From: an uncultured Sutterella sp.
Lineage (GTDB): Bacteria; Pseudomonadota; Gammaproteobacteria; Burkholderiales; Burkholderiaceae_F
Reading direction: 5' to 3'
Length of the DNA stretch: 34,583 nt
NCBI GenBank assembly: GCA_900764215.1
Contig: CAAFNI010000035.1
Location: 1 to 34,583 of the forward strand
Under the pieces are notes generated by a model. The model was not told the DNA's origin, searched no databases, and saw nothing but the letters and a program-made list of their open reading frames with translations. Position 1 is the first letter of the stretch. Each line of letters starts with the position of its first letter. The translations under genes were made by a program, and so were the position numbers. Shown piece after piece: positions 8,699 through 17,037 of this stretch.

Positions 8699-9796
8699 TT
8701 ACTTCAAAACGGTGAGTTTAACCGAGGGATCAGACGACGTCACGGACGATGCCGCGGCAGGCGTCATGACCGCATGCTCCATGTCCGCATGCATCAGAAG
8801 CGCCTTGAGTTCCGGGCGTGAGCGCAAAAAGGCCTCCGCGCGATCCCATCCCATAGCAAAGAGCGCCGTGCAGAGCGCGTCCGCGCGTGCGCCGTCACGA
8901 TCAATGATCGTCACCGACGAGATGTCCGTCTTGGCGGGACGCCCCGTCTTCGGGTCAAGGATGTGGGAATAGCGCTTGCCGTTTTCCTCGAAATAACGCT
9001 CATAGGCGCCCGACGTGATCACGCTCTCATCCCTAACCGAAGCCACGGCGAAATAGCCGCCTCTGGACTGGGCCGGATGCTGGATGCCGATGCGCCACGG
9101 GCGGCCTTCGGCCTTCTCGCCCACCGCCACAATGTTTCCTCCCAGATCGAGCACGCCTCGGGGCATGCCCTCATGCTTGAGAATGTCCGAGAGCCTCTGG
9201 CCGATAAAGCCCTTCGCAATGGCACCCATGTCGATGCTCTGCCCCTTGGCGATCTGCATTCTGCAGCGATCTCCGTCCTTCCAGACACGCACCTTTGAAC
9301 GGTCGACCTTGGCCACCGCTTCGGCAATGGCCTCGTCCGACGGCACGTGTTCGCCGCCGAATCCTATCTTCCAGAGATTGACGACCGGGCCGATCATCGG
9401 TTCAAAGGCGCCATCCGTTTCATCTGCAATGGCAAGCGCCTGGAGCGTCATGTCGGCTATTTCGCAGGGCACCTCGACGGGTTCTCCGGCGCGCCGGTTG
9501 ACCTCGTTGAGAGGCGTCGCCTTGTGCACCGACATCAAGTCGTCATAAGCCGTCACCTTGTCCTCAAAGACAATCGCGTAATGCTTGACCGCCTCGGGCG
9601 TAGCGCCGAAAAGCTTGGCGTTGATGAGCGTGCCCATGTGAAGCGTATGACGCTCGAGCGCATACTCCTGAGGCTCCTGAGCCTGAGGAGCTTCAGTGGA
9701 GGCGCTCCCTTCGGCCGAGAAGGCCGGCCACGCAATGCCGAGCCCCAAGGCCAGCAAAACGGCGGTCAGGGATGTTTTGAAACGGTTCGTGTTCAT
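8699..9796 (-). CDS. apbE: Exported FAD:protein FMN transferase (ApbE family)
   Basis: ApbE proteins attach FMN covalently to threonine or serine residues of target flavoproteins in the periplasm. The product is 365 residues. Residues 1-28 form a Sec signal peptide (basic NRFK, a hydrophobic core, then PAFSA), with likely signal peptidase I cleavage before Glu29. There is no lipobox cysteine, unlike many ApbE lipoproteins. The mature part has HTLHMGTLINAKLFG, then DMGAIAKGFIGQRL (about 195-208), GVLDLGGNIVAVG, and a C-terminal SVTIIDRDGARADALCTALF block in which the ADAL aspartate is a known Mg-FAD ligand. No obvious flavoprotein substrate such as Nqr, Rnf or a fumarate-reductase-like protein is encoded nearby. 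It lies between glnS (with terminator) and dnaE. Confidence 0.93.
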   Translation of the reverse strand: MNTNRFKTSLTAVLLALGLGIAWPAFSAEGSASTEAPQAQEPQEYALERHTLHMGTLINAKLFGATPEAVKHYAIVFEDKVTAYDDLMSVHKATPLNEVNRRAGEPVEVPCEIADMTLQALAIADETDGAFEPMIGPVVNLWKIGFGGEHVPSDEAIAEAVAKVDRSKVRVWKDGDRCRMQIAKGQSIDMGAIAKGFIGQRLSDILKHEGMPRGVLDLGGNIVAVGEKAEGRPWRIGIQHPAQSRGGYFAVASVRDESVITSGAYERYFEENGKRYSHILDPKTGRPAKTDISSVTIIDRDGARADALCTALFAMGWDRAEAFLRSRPELKALLMHADMEHAVMTPAAASSVTSSDPSVKLTVLK

Positions 9797-9836
9797 GATG
9801 TCAACAGTAACAAGAGACGGTAGTCGTGACGCGAAA

Positions 9837-9858
9837 GGGCGGAGCCTCAGCTCCGCCC
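9837..9858 (-). terminator. Likely intrinsic terminator after glnS
   Basis: A nine-pair perfect stem GGGCGGAGC/GCTCCGCCC has a four-base loop, 30 bases past the glnS stop. On the minus strand the tail is only TTT before CGC, so termination may be partial, with some read-through into apbE. Confidence 0.55.
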
Positions 9859-9887
9859 CTTCTTCGGCAATCAGATAGTTTCGGAGA

Positions 9888-11963
9888 TTACTTTCCCCAG
9901 GAATCCTTCAGGCCGACGGCCAGATTGAAGACCGGCTTTTCAGCCGTGTGATCCTCGCGGTCAGCCACGAAGTAGCCGTTGCGTTCGAACTGGAACTTCT
10001 CGTCGCGGGCGGCCGCAGCGGCTGCCGGCTCGACGAAGGAGGAGAGCACCATCTTCGAATTGGGCGTGAGGCGATCCAGGAAGCTGCCTTCGCCTTCGTC
10101 GGGATGCGGCACGTTGAAGAGACGGTCATAGACGCGGACTTCTGCAGGCACGGCCGTCTTGGCATCGAGCCAGTGAATCGTCGCCTTCGTCTTCACGGAC
10201 ATGGAGCCTTCCGAGCCGGAGCGCGTTTCGGGCAGGTACTGAGCATGCACTGCGGTCACGCGGCCCGTTTCATCCTTCTCAAACGAGGTCGGCACGATCA
10301 CGTAGCCGTAGCGCAGGCGCACGGGCTTTGCCGGCGTCCCGTCGGCAGGCACCGTCAAACGACGGAAGCCCTTGGGCGGCACTTCGGCAAAGTCGCTCTC
10401 CTCAATCCAAAGCTCGCGCGAGAACGTGATCGTTCGCGTGCCCATTTCAGGATTCTTCGGATGGTTGTCAGCCGTGAGCTCTTCGCTCTGTCCTTCCGGA
10501 TAGTTGTCGATGATGAGCTTAAGCGGACGAAGCACGGCGACGCGTCGCTCGGCACGTTCCTCAAGATCCTCGCGCAGGCACTGCTCGAGCACGGAATAGT
10601 CGATCCAGCCGCCCGAAACCTTGGAAACGCCGCAGCGTTCTGCAAAATTCTGCAGGCTCTTCGGCGTAAAGCCGCGGCGGCGCAGACCGACGATGGTCGG
10701 CATGCGGGGATCGTCCCAGCCGTCCACATGCTTTTCCTGCACGAGCTGGATGAGCTTGCGCTTGCTCACGACGACGTACGTCAGGTTCAGGCGATTGAAT
10801 TCGTACTGGTGCGAGAGCAGGAAGAAGTTCGGGCGAACGACGTCAAGCGCAGCCTGCATGAGCGGCGTGAAGTTTTCCGGGAAGCGAAGCAGCGTCGCAA
10901 AGAACTGAGTGACCTGCTCGTCATTGATCGTCTCAGGAAGACCGTCCTCCCACGCCTCCATCAAGCGCGCAAGCCCCTCTTCAGGCAGACTGCCGCCCAA
11001 TTTGGCGCGATTATCAAAGGCGGCCTTGACGAATGCCATGGCCCGATCGTCCTCACCGTCGGCCATCGCACGGATCACCTTGATCGCCTCTTCGTACTGC
11101 GGGGTGCGCAGAAGCGGAATGATGCGTTCGAGCGCCCAGTTGTAGAACGCGCGCTGATCCTCGAACTCCAACGTGCAGATGGAATGCGTGATGTTTTCGA
11201 GCGAGTCTTCAATCGGGTGCGCAAACGTGTACATCGGGTACACGCACCACTTGTCGCCCGTCGCATGATGCTCGGCAAAGCGAATGCGGTAGATGGCCGG
11301 GTCGCGAAGATTGATGTTGGGACTCGCCATGTCGATCTTGGCGCGAACCACCATGGAGCCTTCGGGATGCTTTCCGTCGCGCATTTCGTGGAAAAGCCTC
11401 AGATTTTCCTCTGGCAAACGGTCGCGATAGGGAGAATTCTTGCCGGGCTCCTTGAGCGTGCCGCGGTTTTCGCGCATTTCGTCAGCGGTCTGCTCGTCCA
11501 CATAGGCATAGCCCGTGCGGATCAGATGCTCGGCAAAGCGGAACATGTCGTCAAAGTACGAACTTGCGAAGTAGAGGTTCGTTTCCTTGCCGAACTTCCA
11601 GTCAAAGCCGAGCCAGCGGACGCTGTCCATGATGCCGTCGACGTACTCCTGATCCTCCTTGACGGGATTGGTGTCGTCAAAGCGCATGTGGCAGGCGCCG
11701 CCGTAGTCGCGCGCGAGTCCGAAGTTGAGACAAATGCTCTTGGCGTGTCCGATGTGCAGATAGCCGTTGGGCTCCGGCGGAAAACGCGTGCGGATGCGCG
11801 CTGCATCGGGCTCACCCTTTTCGAACTGCTCGGAGTAGGGAGCAGGATGCCCGCACCAGAAGCGGGGAAGATTGGCACCGCGGGCCAGATCATCGTCGAT
11901 GATGTTTCGAATAAAGTTGGTGACCTGCGCTTCAGCGACAGGTGCCTCGGTTTCAGAAGACAT
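9888..11963 (-). CDS. glnS: Glutaminyl-tRNA synthetase with large catalytic-core insertion
   Basis: This class I enzyme charges tRNA-Gln with glutamine. The product is 691 residues, whereas the E. coli enzyme has 554. Class I signatures are intact: PPEPNGYLHIGH (HIGH at 70-73) and VVSKRKL (398-404). After KRKL the protein matches the E. coli spacing through the two beta-barrel anticodon domains (about 287 against 282 residues). The excess lies in two places. About 24-30 extra residues precede the HIGH motif (around 31-58). About 100 residues are inserted between FYNWALERII (273-282) and HQYEFNRLNLTY (385-396), which are nearly contiguous in E. coli. The insert is in frame, helical-looking and without stops, and conserved residues continue on both sides, so this is not a frameshift. 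A candidate -10 TAAAAT lies about 36 bases upstream of the start. I do not recognise the insert as a known domain. Confidence 0.96.
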   Translation of the reverse strand: MSSETEAPVAEAQVTNFIRNIIDDDLARGANLPRFWCGHPAPYSEQFEKGEPDAARIRTRFPPEPNGYLHIGHAKSICLNFGLARDYGGACHMRFDDTNPVKEDQEYVDGIMDSVRWLGFDWKFGKETNLYFASSYFDDMFRFAEHLIRTGYAYVDEQTADEMRENRGTLKEPGKNSPYRDRLPEENLRLFHEMRDGKHPEGSMVVRAKIDMASPNINLRDPAIYRIRFAEHHATGDKWCVYPMYTFAHPIEDSLENITHSICTLEFEDQRAFYNWALERIIPLLRTPQYEEAIKVIRAMADGEDDRAMAFVKAAFDNRAKLGGSLPEEGLARLMEAWEDGLPETINDEQVTQFFATLLRFPENFTPLMQAALDVVRPNFFLLSHQYEFNRLNLTYVVVSKRKLIQLVQEKHVDGWDDPRMPTIVGLRRRGFTPKSLQNFAERCGVSKVSGGWIDYSVLEQCLREDLEERAERRVAVLRPLKLIIDNYPEGQSEELTADNHPKNPEMGTRTITFSRELWIEESDFAEVPPKGFRRLTVPADGTPAKPVRLRYGYVIVPTSFEKDETGRVTAVHAQYLPETRSGSEGSMSVKTKATIHWLDAKTAVPAEVRVYDRLFNVPHPDEGEGSFLDRLTPNSKMVLSSFVEPAAAAAARDEKFQFERNGYFVADREDHTAEKPVFNLAVGLKDSWGK

Positions 11964-12049
11964 TGATCTAATCCGAATTCAATGAAGGTAATTTGATTAT
12001 TTTAGCCGCAAAACTTTTTAGGCCGTCACACAGCTTCGACTTCAGCGCA

Positions 12050-12955
12050 TCAGCGACGCTTGGAAAGGCGCGTAATGAGACTGGATGTGTCCAGTCGACC
12101 GCCGCCCGCCTGCTGCACTTCCTCATAAAAGCCGTCAACCATCTTCGTGACGGGAATGTCCGAGCCGTTTCTGGCCGCCTCGTCCTTGACGATGCCCAAA
12201 TCCTTGCGCATCCAGTCGACGGCGAATCCGAAGTTGAATTCCCCCTTCACCATCGTCTTGCCTCGGTTCATCATCTGCCAGGAAGACGCCGCGCCGGAAC
12301 TCAGCGCATCAATGACCTTCGGCATGTCGAGTCCGGCATTCATGCCGAAGGCGATGGCTTCGGAAAGTCCCTGAACGCAGCCGGCAATGCAGATCTGGTT
12401 GACCATTTTGGCTAGCTGCCCGGATCCGGAAGCGCCGAAATAGGTCACGGCAGCGGCGTACGCATCGAGCACCGGTTCGACGCGCTTGAAAGCAGCCTCA
12501 TCTCCGCCGCAAAGCACCGTCAGGCAGCCGTTTTCTGCCCCCGCCTGACCACCCGACACAGGCGCATCGACAAAGGCGATGCCATGCCTTGCCCCCTCGG
12601 CCGCAAGCTCTCGCGCCACAACGGCGCTCGCCGTCGTATGATCGACGAAAATCGTTCCGGGCATCATGCCCGCAAACGCACCGGTTTCTCCCAACACGAC
12701 ACTTCTCAAATCATCGTCATTGCCGACGCAGGCAAAGACGATCTGAGCGCCCTTCGCAGCCTCGGCCGGCGTTGCCGCCATTCGGCCGCCGAACGTCTCC
12801 ACCCATTTTTCAGCCTTGACGGTCGTGCGGTTGTAGACGCATACATCATGCCCGGCAAGCTTCAGATGGCCCGCCATCGGGAATCCCATGACGCCCAAGC
12901 CGACAAACGCCACCTTGAGGGCGGGGACTTGCGCATAGGTCTTGTCCATCTTCAT
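12050..12955 (-). CDS. NAD(P)-dependent beta-hydroxyacid dehydrogenase (3-hydroxyisobutyrate dehydrogenase family)
   Basis: This family oxidises or reduces small beta-hydroxyacids (3-hydroxyisobutyrate, tartronate semialdehyde, or glyoxylate/succinate semialdehyde). The product is 301 residues from the chosen start, a normal family length. An N-terminal Rossmann motif VAFVGLGVMGFPMAGHL is followed by the substrate-binding DAPVSGGQAGAENG, and the catalytic lysine is in GSGQLAKMVNQ. A longer frame starts at 13015 but would overlap sbcB. The ATG at 12955 has GGGAG six bases upstream and begins MKMDKTYAQ. It lies 23 bases downstream of sbcB on the same strand and is probably the last gene of rng-sbcB-this gene. 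Substrate cannot be assigned, and GarR, GlxR and MmsB are all possible. Confidence 0.9.
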   Translation of the reverse strand: MKMDKTYAQVPALKVAFVGLGVMGFPMAGHLKLAGHDVCVYNRTTVKAEKWVETFGGRMAATPAEAAKGAQIVFACVGNDDDLRSVVLGETGAFAGMMPGTIFVDHTTASAVVARELAAEGARHGIAFVDAPVSGGQAGAENGCLTVLCGGDEAAFKRVEPVLDAYAAAVTYFGASGSGQLAKMVNQICIAGCVQGLSEAIAFGMNAGLDMPKVIDALSSGAASSWQMMNRGKTMVKGEFNFGFAVDWMRKDLGIVKDEAARNGSDIPVTKMVDGFYEEVQQAGGGRLDTSSLITRLSKRR

Positions 12956-12978
12956 AAACATCTCCCACAAAAACAGAC

Positions 12979-14448
12979 TCAGAACGCACAGGCTTCGCCT
13001 GCACGTTCGCCCCATTCGTAAAGCGCTTCCAAAACGAGCTGCTTTTCCTCATCGTCCCAGCAACCGTCCTGAAGACGATCAATTTCGTTGAAGTAAGCTG
13101 TGACGGTCAGCGCACCGTCCCGTCCCTCCATCAGGCGTGCCCGACAAAAGTCCGTCCACAGCCGGCGTTCGTCGTCCGAGAGCGTCTCGGGCCAGTTGCG
13201 CGCCCGATAGCGAAGAAGCAGTCGGGCAAAGCGCTCATCGTCAAATTGAATTCCGCCCTGCGCAAGGCGCTCGGGCGAGGTTCGTCGCACCTCGGCCATC
13301 GTTTCCGAATCATGCCGGCTGGGAAAGCCGCCGTCATAAAGTCCGACATCAACATCTGACGGAGCCGGTCTTTCCACATCGCTCGTCAGCCTGCCCAGAC
13401 GCTCCGCGATCACGCCGCTAAGCGCCTTGAAGCGGTTCCAGTTGTCGACGATCTCCTGCGGCCTGACGCCGAACCGCTCCATGCGCTCGGGAGAAATCAC
13501 CTTGAGATTGCCGCAGACAAAGGGCGAGCCGTTCATCGCCAGCCGCGAAATCGGCAACGGCGCCTCGCCTTCGCCAAGATCCTCCCGGCGGGCGAAAAGC
13601 CGCGTTTGAAATTCCTCGTCGCTGAGCGTCGTCGCGACCTCAGGATCCACGGACAGGTCCCACATCAGCGCCTCATTGGCATTTTCACGCGCAACGGGAA
13701 TGCGTGCGGCGACGCGCATGAAGCCTCTTGCCTGGCCGAACTTCGGCGAGATCCAGACGACGGGACCTTTCTCAAGCGCCGCCTTGACGGCTTCCTTGCC
13801 GCGGTTCTCGAACGCCCACCGCCAAAGTCTGGGTTCCGTTCTGCGAATGAGCGACGCCAGTCCGATCGTGGCTTCAACGTCACTCAGAGCATCATGGGCA
13901 TGAGCATGCGCAATGCCGTTGGCCTTGCTCAGATGCTCGAGCTTGAAGCAAACGTCGGCCTTGTGCTCGCCCTCTGGATCAACATCCTTCCAGAGCGGCC
14001 ATTTGATGCCCTCTCCGCGAAGCGCCCAGACGGCGCAGACAAGCGGATAAAGATCCCAGCGGCTGCAGCCGTTCTTCCACTGATGCGAATACGGATCCAG
14101 AAAATTGCGCCAAAAGAGGAAGCGGGCGACTTCATTGTCAAAGCCCGACGTGTTGTAGCCGATGCTTATCGTGCCCGGCTGATTGAAGCGGGCCCAGACT
14201 TCGCCCGCAAAGTCACTCTCGGGCACGCCCTTTTCCTCGCAGAGCTGCGGCGTCAGTCCCGTTACGAGACAGCTGTCGGGCTGCGGCAGGTAGTCAGCGG
14301 AGGGCTTGGCATAGAACACGTCTCCCTCACCCAGAGGATTGAGATCCATGTCCGTGCGCATGCCGGCAAACTGCGCCGGGCGGTCCGATCTACGGTCGAG
14401 CCCGAAGGTTTCAAAGTCGTACCAATAAAAGCTGGTGTTATCCGTCAT
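12979..14448 (-). CDS. sbcB: Exodeoxyribonuclease I
   Basis: Exonuclease I degrades single-stranded DNA 3' to 5' in recombination and mismatch repair. The product is 489 residues (475 in E. coli). The DEDD-family active site starts with FYWYDFETFGLD (Asp11, Glu13). The middle acidic motif is in ISIGYNTSGFDNEVARFLFWR. The last motif is in HAHDALSDVEATIGLA, where the histidine and aspartate complete the metal site. The C-terminal SH3-like and ExoI-type helical domains follow (for example GNLKVISPERMERFG). The start at 14448 lies 10 bases after the rng stop codon, indicating one transcript. The protein looks complete. Confidence 0.96.
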   Translation of the reverse strand: MTDNTSFYWYDFETFGLDRRSDRPAQFAGMRTDMDLNPLGEGDVFYAKPSADYLPQPDSCLVTGLTPQLCEEKGVPESDFAGEVWARFNQPGTISIGYNTSGFDNEVARFLFWRNFLDPYSHQWKNGCSRWDLYPLVCAVWALRGEGIKWPLWKDVDPEGEHKADVCFKLEHLSKANGIAHAHAHDALSDVEATIGLASLIRRTEPRLWRWAFENRGKEAVKAALEKGPVVWISPKFGQARGFMRVAARIPVARENANEALMWDLSVDPEVATTLSDEEFQTRLFARREDLGEGEAPLPISRLAMNGSPFVCGNLKVISPERMERFGVRPQEIVDNWNRFKALSGVIAERLGRLTSDVERPAPSDVDVGLYDGGFPSRHDSETMAEVRRTSPERLAQGGIQFDDERFARLLLRYRARNWPETLSDDERRLWTDFCRARLMEGRDGALTVTAYFNEIDRLQDGCWDDEEKQLVLEALYEWGERAGEACAF

Positions 14449-14458
14449 GAAGAAGTCC

Positions 14459-15916
14459 TCAGGCGAGAATCACGTCGAACTGCTCCTGGGTGTAGCTAGG
14501 CTCCACCTCCAGATGCACGGGCTTTTCCACAAAGGCCTGCAGGAGTTCGAGCGCCTGCGACTCCTCTTCAAGCAGCATGTCGATGACGGTCTGGCTTGCC
14601 TGAATGTGAAATTCCTTCGTCTCCTGATACTGTTTGCAGAGCCTGACGATTTCGCGCATGATCGAGTAGCAGACGGTTCTGGCCGTTCTCACCTCGCCGC
14701 GGCCGCCGCACATGGGACACGGCTCGCAGAGCACGTGCGCGAGCGACTCGCGCGTGCGTTTTCGCGTCATCTCGACGAGACCGAGCTCCGTGAAGTTGCT
14801 CACCGTCATTCGGGTGCGGTCCGTCGAAACAGAGCGGCGCAGTTCGGCGAGCACCGCTTCGCGGTGTTCGTCGCAGCTCATGTCGATGAAGTCGACGATG
14901 ATGATGCCGCCGAGATTTCTCAGACGAAGCTGGCGAGCGATGGTCTGCGCAGCCTCCAGGTTCGTCTTGAAGACCGTGTCGCTGAAGTCACGCTTTCCGA
15001 CATAGCCGCCCGTATTGACGTCGATCGTCGTCATGGCTTCGGTCTGATCGAAAACCAGATAACCTCCGCTTTTCAGATCCACCCGGCGCTCGAGCGCGTG
15101 CTCGATTTCGGTTTCGATCCCGTGCAGTTCAAAAAGCGGCCTCTCGCCCCTGTAGAGCGTGAGCTTGTCCTTGGCGGCCGGCACGAAGCGGGTCGCAAAA
15201 CTCTGCAGCGCCTCAAAGTTCTCGCGGCTGTCCACTTCAACGGTCTGCGTATCCTGATGAACCATGTCGCGAAGCACGCGTTGGGCGAGCGACAGGTCCT
15301 CATAGAGGAGCTTGGGGCCGGTGCTTCGTCCTGCAAGTTCATGAATGTCCGTCCACAGGCGTCCGAGGTAGGCCATGTCGTCCTTGAACTCCTGCTCGGT
15401 TGCGCCCTCTTCGGCGCTCGTGCGGATGATGTACCCGCCCTTTTCGCTTTCCGGGCGAAGTTCGGTCATCATGGCGCGCAGCGACTCGCGCAGCTCCGCG
15501 TCCTCGATGCGCTGAGAGACGCCGATATGGCTGTCCCGAGGCAGATAGACCAGCTTGCGGCCCGCAAGCGAAACGGTCGTCGTCAACCGGGCGCCCTTGG
15601 TGCCGATGGGATCCTTGGCAACCTGCACCATGAGAGACTGCCCTTCCTGAAGAATCGTCTCGATGGGCGCGGGCTTTTCGCCTTCGCGGTGCGCCTCGGC
15701 GATGTCGGCCACATGAAGGAAGGCCGTGCGTTCAAGGCCCACGTCCACGAATGCGCTCTGCATGCCGGGCAGCACGCGAACGACCTTGCCCAGATAAACG
15801 TTCCCCACGAGGCCGCGCGCGCAGTCGCGCTCGATGAAGAGATCCTGAAGAACGCCATCCACTACAATGGCGACACGCACTTCACGGGGCGTGCAGTTGA
15901 TGAGAATATGTTCCAC
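14459..15916 (-). CDS. rng: Ribonuclease G
   Basis: RNase G is an endoribonuclease that matures the 16S rRNA 5' end and takes part in mRNA turnover. The product is 485 residues (489 in E. coli). It begins MEHILINCTPREVRVAIV with an S1-like region (LVGNVYLGKVVRVLPGMQSA, about 36-55). Catalytic aspartates are in MTTIDVNTGG (Asp299) and IVDFIDM (Asp342). The zinc-link motif CPMCGGRG is at 400-407. There is no long RNase E-type C-terminal scaffold, which separates it from RNase E. It is the first gene of an apparent rng-sbcB-dehydrogenase unit. Its start is 113 bases from the divergent rmlB start, so both promoters must lie in 15917-16029. Confidence 0.96.
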   Translation of the reverse strand: MEHILINCTPREVRVAIVVDGVLQDLFIERDCARGLVGNVYLGKVVRVLPGMQSAFVDVGLERTAFLHVADIAEAHREGEKPAPIETILQEGQSLMVQVAKDPIGTKGARLTTTVSLAGRKLVYLPRDSHIGVSQRIEDAELRESLRAMMTELRPESEKGGYIIRTSAEEGATEQEFKDDMAYLGRLWTDIHELAGRSTGPKLLYEDLSLAQRVLRDMVHQDTQTVEVDSRENFEALQSFATRFVPAAKDKLTLYRGERPLFELHGIETEIEHALERRVDLKSGGYLVFDQTEAMTTIDVNTGGYVGKRDFSDTVFKTNLEAAQTIARQLRLRNLGGIIIVDFIDMSCDEHREAVLAELRRSVSTDRTRMTVSNFTELGLVEMTRKRTRESLAHVLCEPCPMCGGRGEVRTARTVCYSIMREIVRLCKQYQETKEFHIQASQTVIDMLLEEESQALELLQAFVEKPVHLEVEPSYTQEQFDVILA

Positions 15917-16029
15917 GATGGCGGCTCCTTGCCTGCCTGCGACGTTGCGCTCAAAATTGACTGCTCACATTGTAGTGGGTTTGCCGCGCCCGCTTTGAAA
16001 GCCGGCGTTCTTCTCTCGGATTTTCACGC

Positions 16030-17037
16030 ATGCTGTTGGTCACAGGCGGAGCCGGCTTCATCGGTTCAAACTTCATCACGGAATGGTTCGACTCTCACGA
16101 CGAAAGCATTCTGACGCTCGACGCCCTGACATACGCGGGCAGCAAGTCCAACCTGATCGACGTCGAGCATGATCCCCGCCATCGATTCGTCGAAGGCAGC
16201 ATCCTGGACGAGGCTCTGGTGGCCGATCTTTTCGATCGCTTTCGTCCCCGCGCCGTCGTGCACTTTGCTGCCGAAAGCCACGTCGACCGCTCGATTTCAG
16301 GCCCTCAGGTGTTCGTCGACACGAACGTCAAGGGCACGACAACGCTTCTCGGCGTCGCCTACCGCTACTGGCTGACGCTTGGCGATAAGGAGAGGTCGGA
16401 CTTCCGCTTCATCAACATCTCCACCGACGAGGTCTACGGCTCCATGACGGCCGACACTCCGCCCAACACGGAGGATACGCCCTTTGATCCGAGCAGCCCC
16501 TACTCTGCGAGCAAGGCCGCAGCCGATCAATTCGGACGCGCCTACTTCAGAACCTACGGACTGCCCGTCGTCACGGTGCGGTGCACCAACAATTACGGTC
16601 CGAGACAGTACCCTGAAAAGCTGTTGCCCTTCATGCTGACCCGCGCCTTGGCGGGCAAGACACTCCCCGTCTACGGCGACGGCAATCAGATCCGAGACTG
16701 GATCCATGTGCACGACTTTTGCGGCGCGCTGCGCATGATTCTGGAAAAAGCGGCGCCGGGCGACATCTACAATGTCGGCGCCTCCAACGAAATGAGCAAC
16801 CTGACCTTTTTGCAGGCCGCCATGTCGACGCTCGACGACCTTTCTCCGCGCCCCGACGGACGGCCGCATGCAGATGCGATCGTTCATGTCCACGATCGTC
16901 CCGGACACGACCGCCGCTACGCGCTCGACGCTGGGCGCCTGCGTCGAACGCTGGGTTGGGAACCCCAAATTTCCTTTGACGAAGGACTTCGCTCTACGGT
17001 TGAGTGGTATTTAAAGCAGTCCGCCTCGGCTTTCTGA
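16030..17037 (+). CDS. rmlB: dTDP-glucose 4,6-dehydratase
   Basis: RmlB converts dTDP-glucose to dTDP-4-keto-6-deoxyglucose, the second step toward dTDP-rhamnose and other deoxysugars for O-antigen or capsule. The product is 335 residues (about 355 in the family). The extended-SDR cofactor motif TGGAGFIGSN is at 5-14. STDEVYGS (131-138) holds the acid/base Thr-Asp-Glu, and YSASK has Tyr158 and Lys162. TNNYGPRQYPEKLLP and DWIHVHD are further family blocks. The ribosome site is weak (TCGGA about nine bases upstream). rmlA, rmlC and rmlD are not in the window, so this copy is isolated. It converges on the EamA gene and overlaps it by 44 bases. Confidence 0.93.
   Translation: MLLVTGGAGFIGSNFITEWFDSHDESILTLDALTYAGSKSNLIDVEHDPRHRFVEGSILDEALVADLFDRFRPRAVVHFAAESHVDRSISGPQVFVDTNVKGTTTLLGVAYRYWLTLGDKERSDFRFINISTDEVYGSMTADTPPNTEDTPFDPSSPYSASKAAADQFGRAYFRTYGLPVVTVRCTNNYGPRQYPEKLLPFMLTRALAGKTLPVYGDGNQIRDWIHVHDFCGALRMILEKAAPGDIYNVGASNEMSNLTFLQAAMSTLDDLSPRPDGRPHADAIVHVHDRPGHDRRYALDAGRLRRTLGWEPQISFDEGLRSTVEWYLKQSASAF

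Noticed and set aside
9948..11966. A 672-codon plus-strand frame opposite glnS
   Set aside because: Composition shadow of glnS, with no recognisable domain and no ribosome site.
14435..16114. A 559-codon plus-strand frame opposite rng
   Set aside because: Antisense shadow. It also overlaps the start of rmlB, and rng carries all its catalytic motifs.
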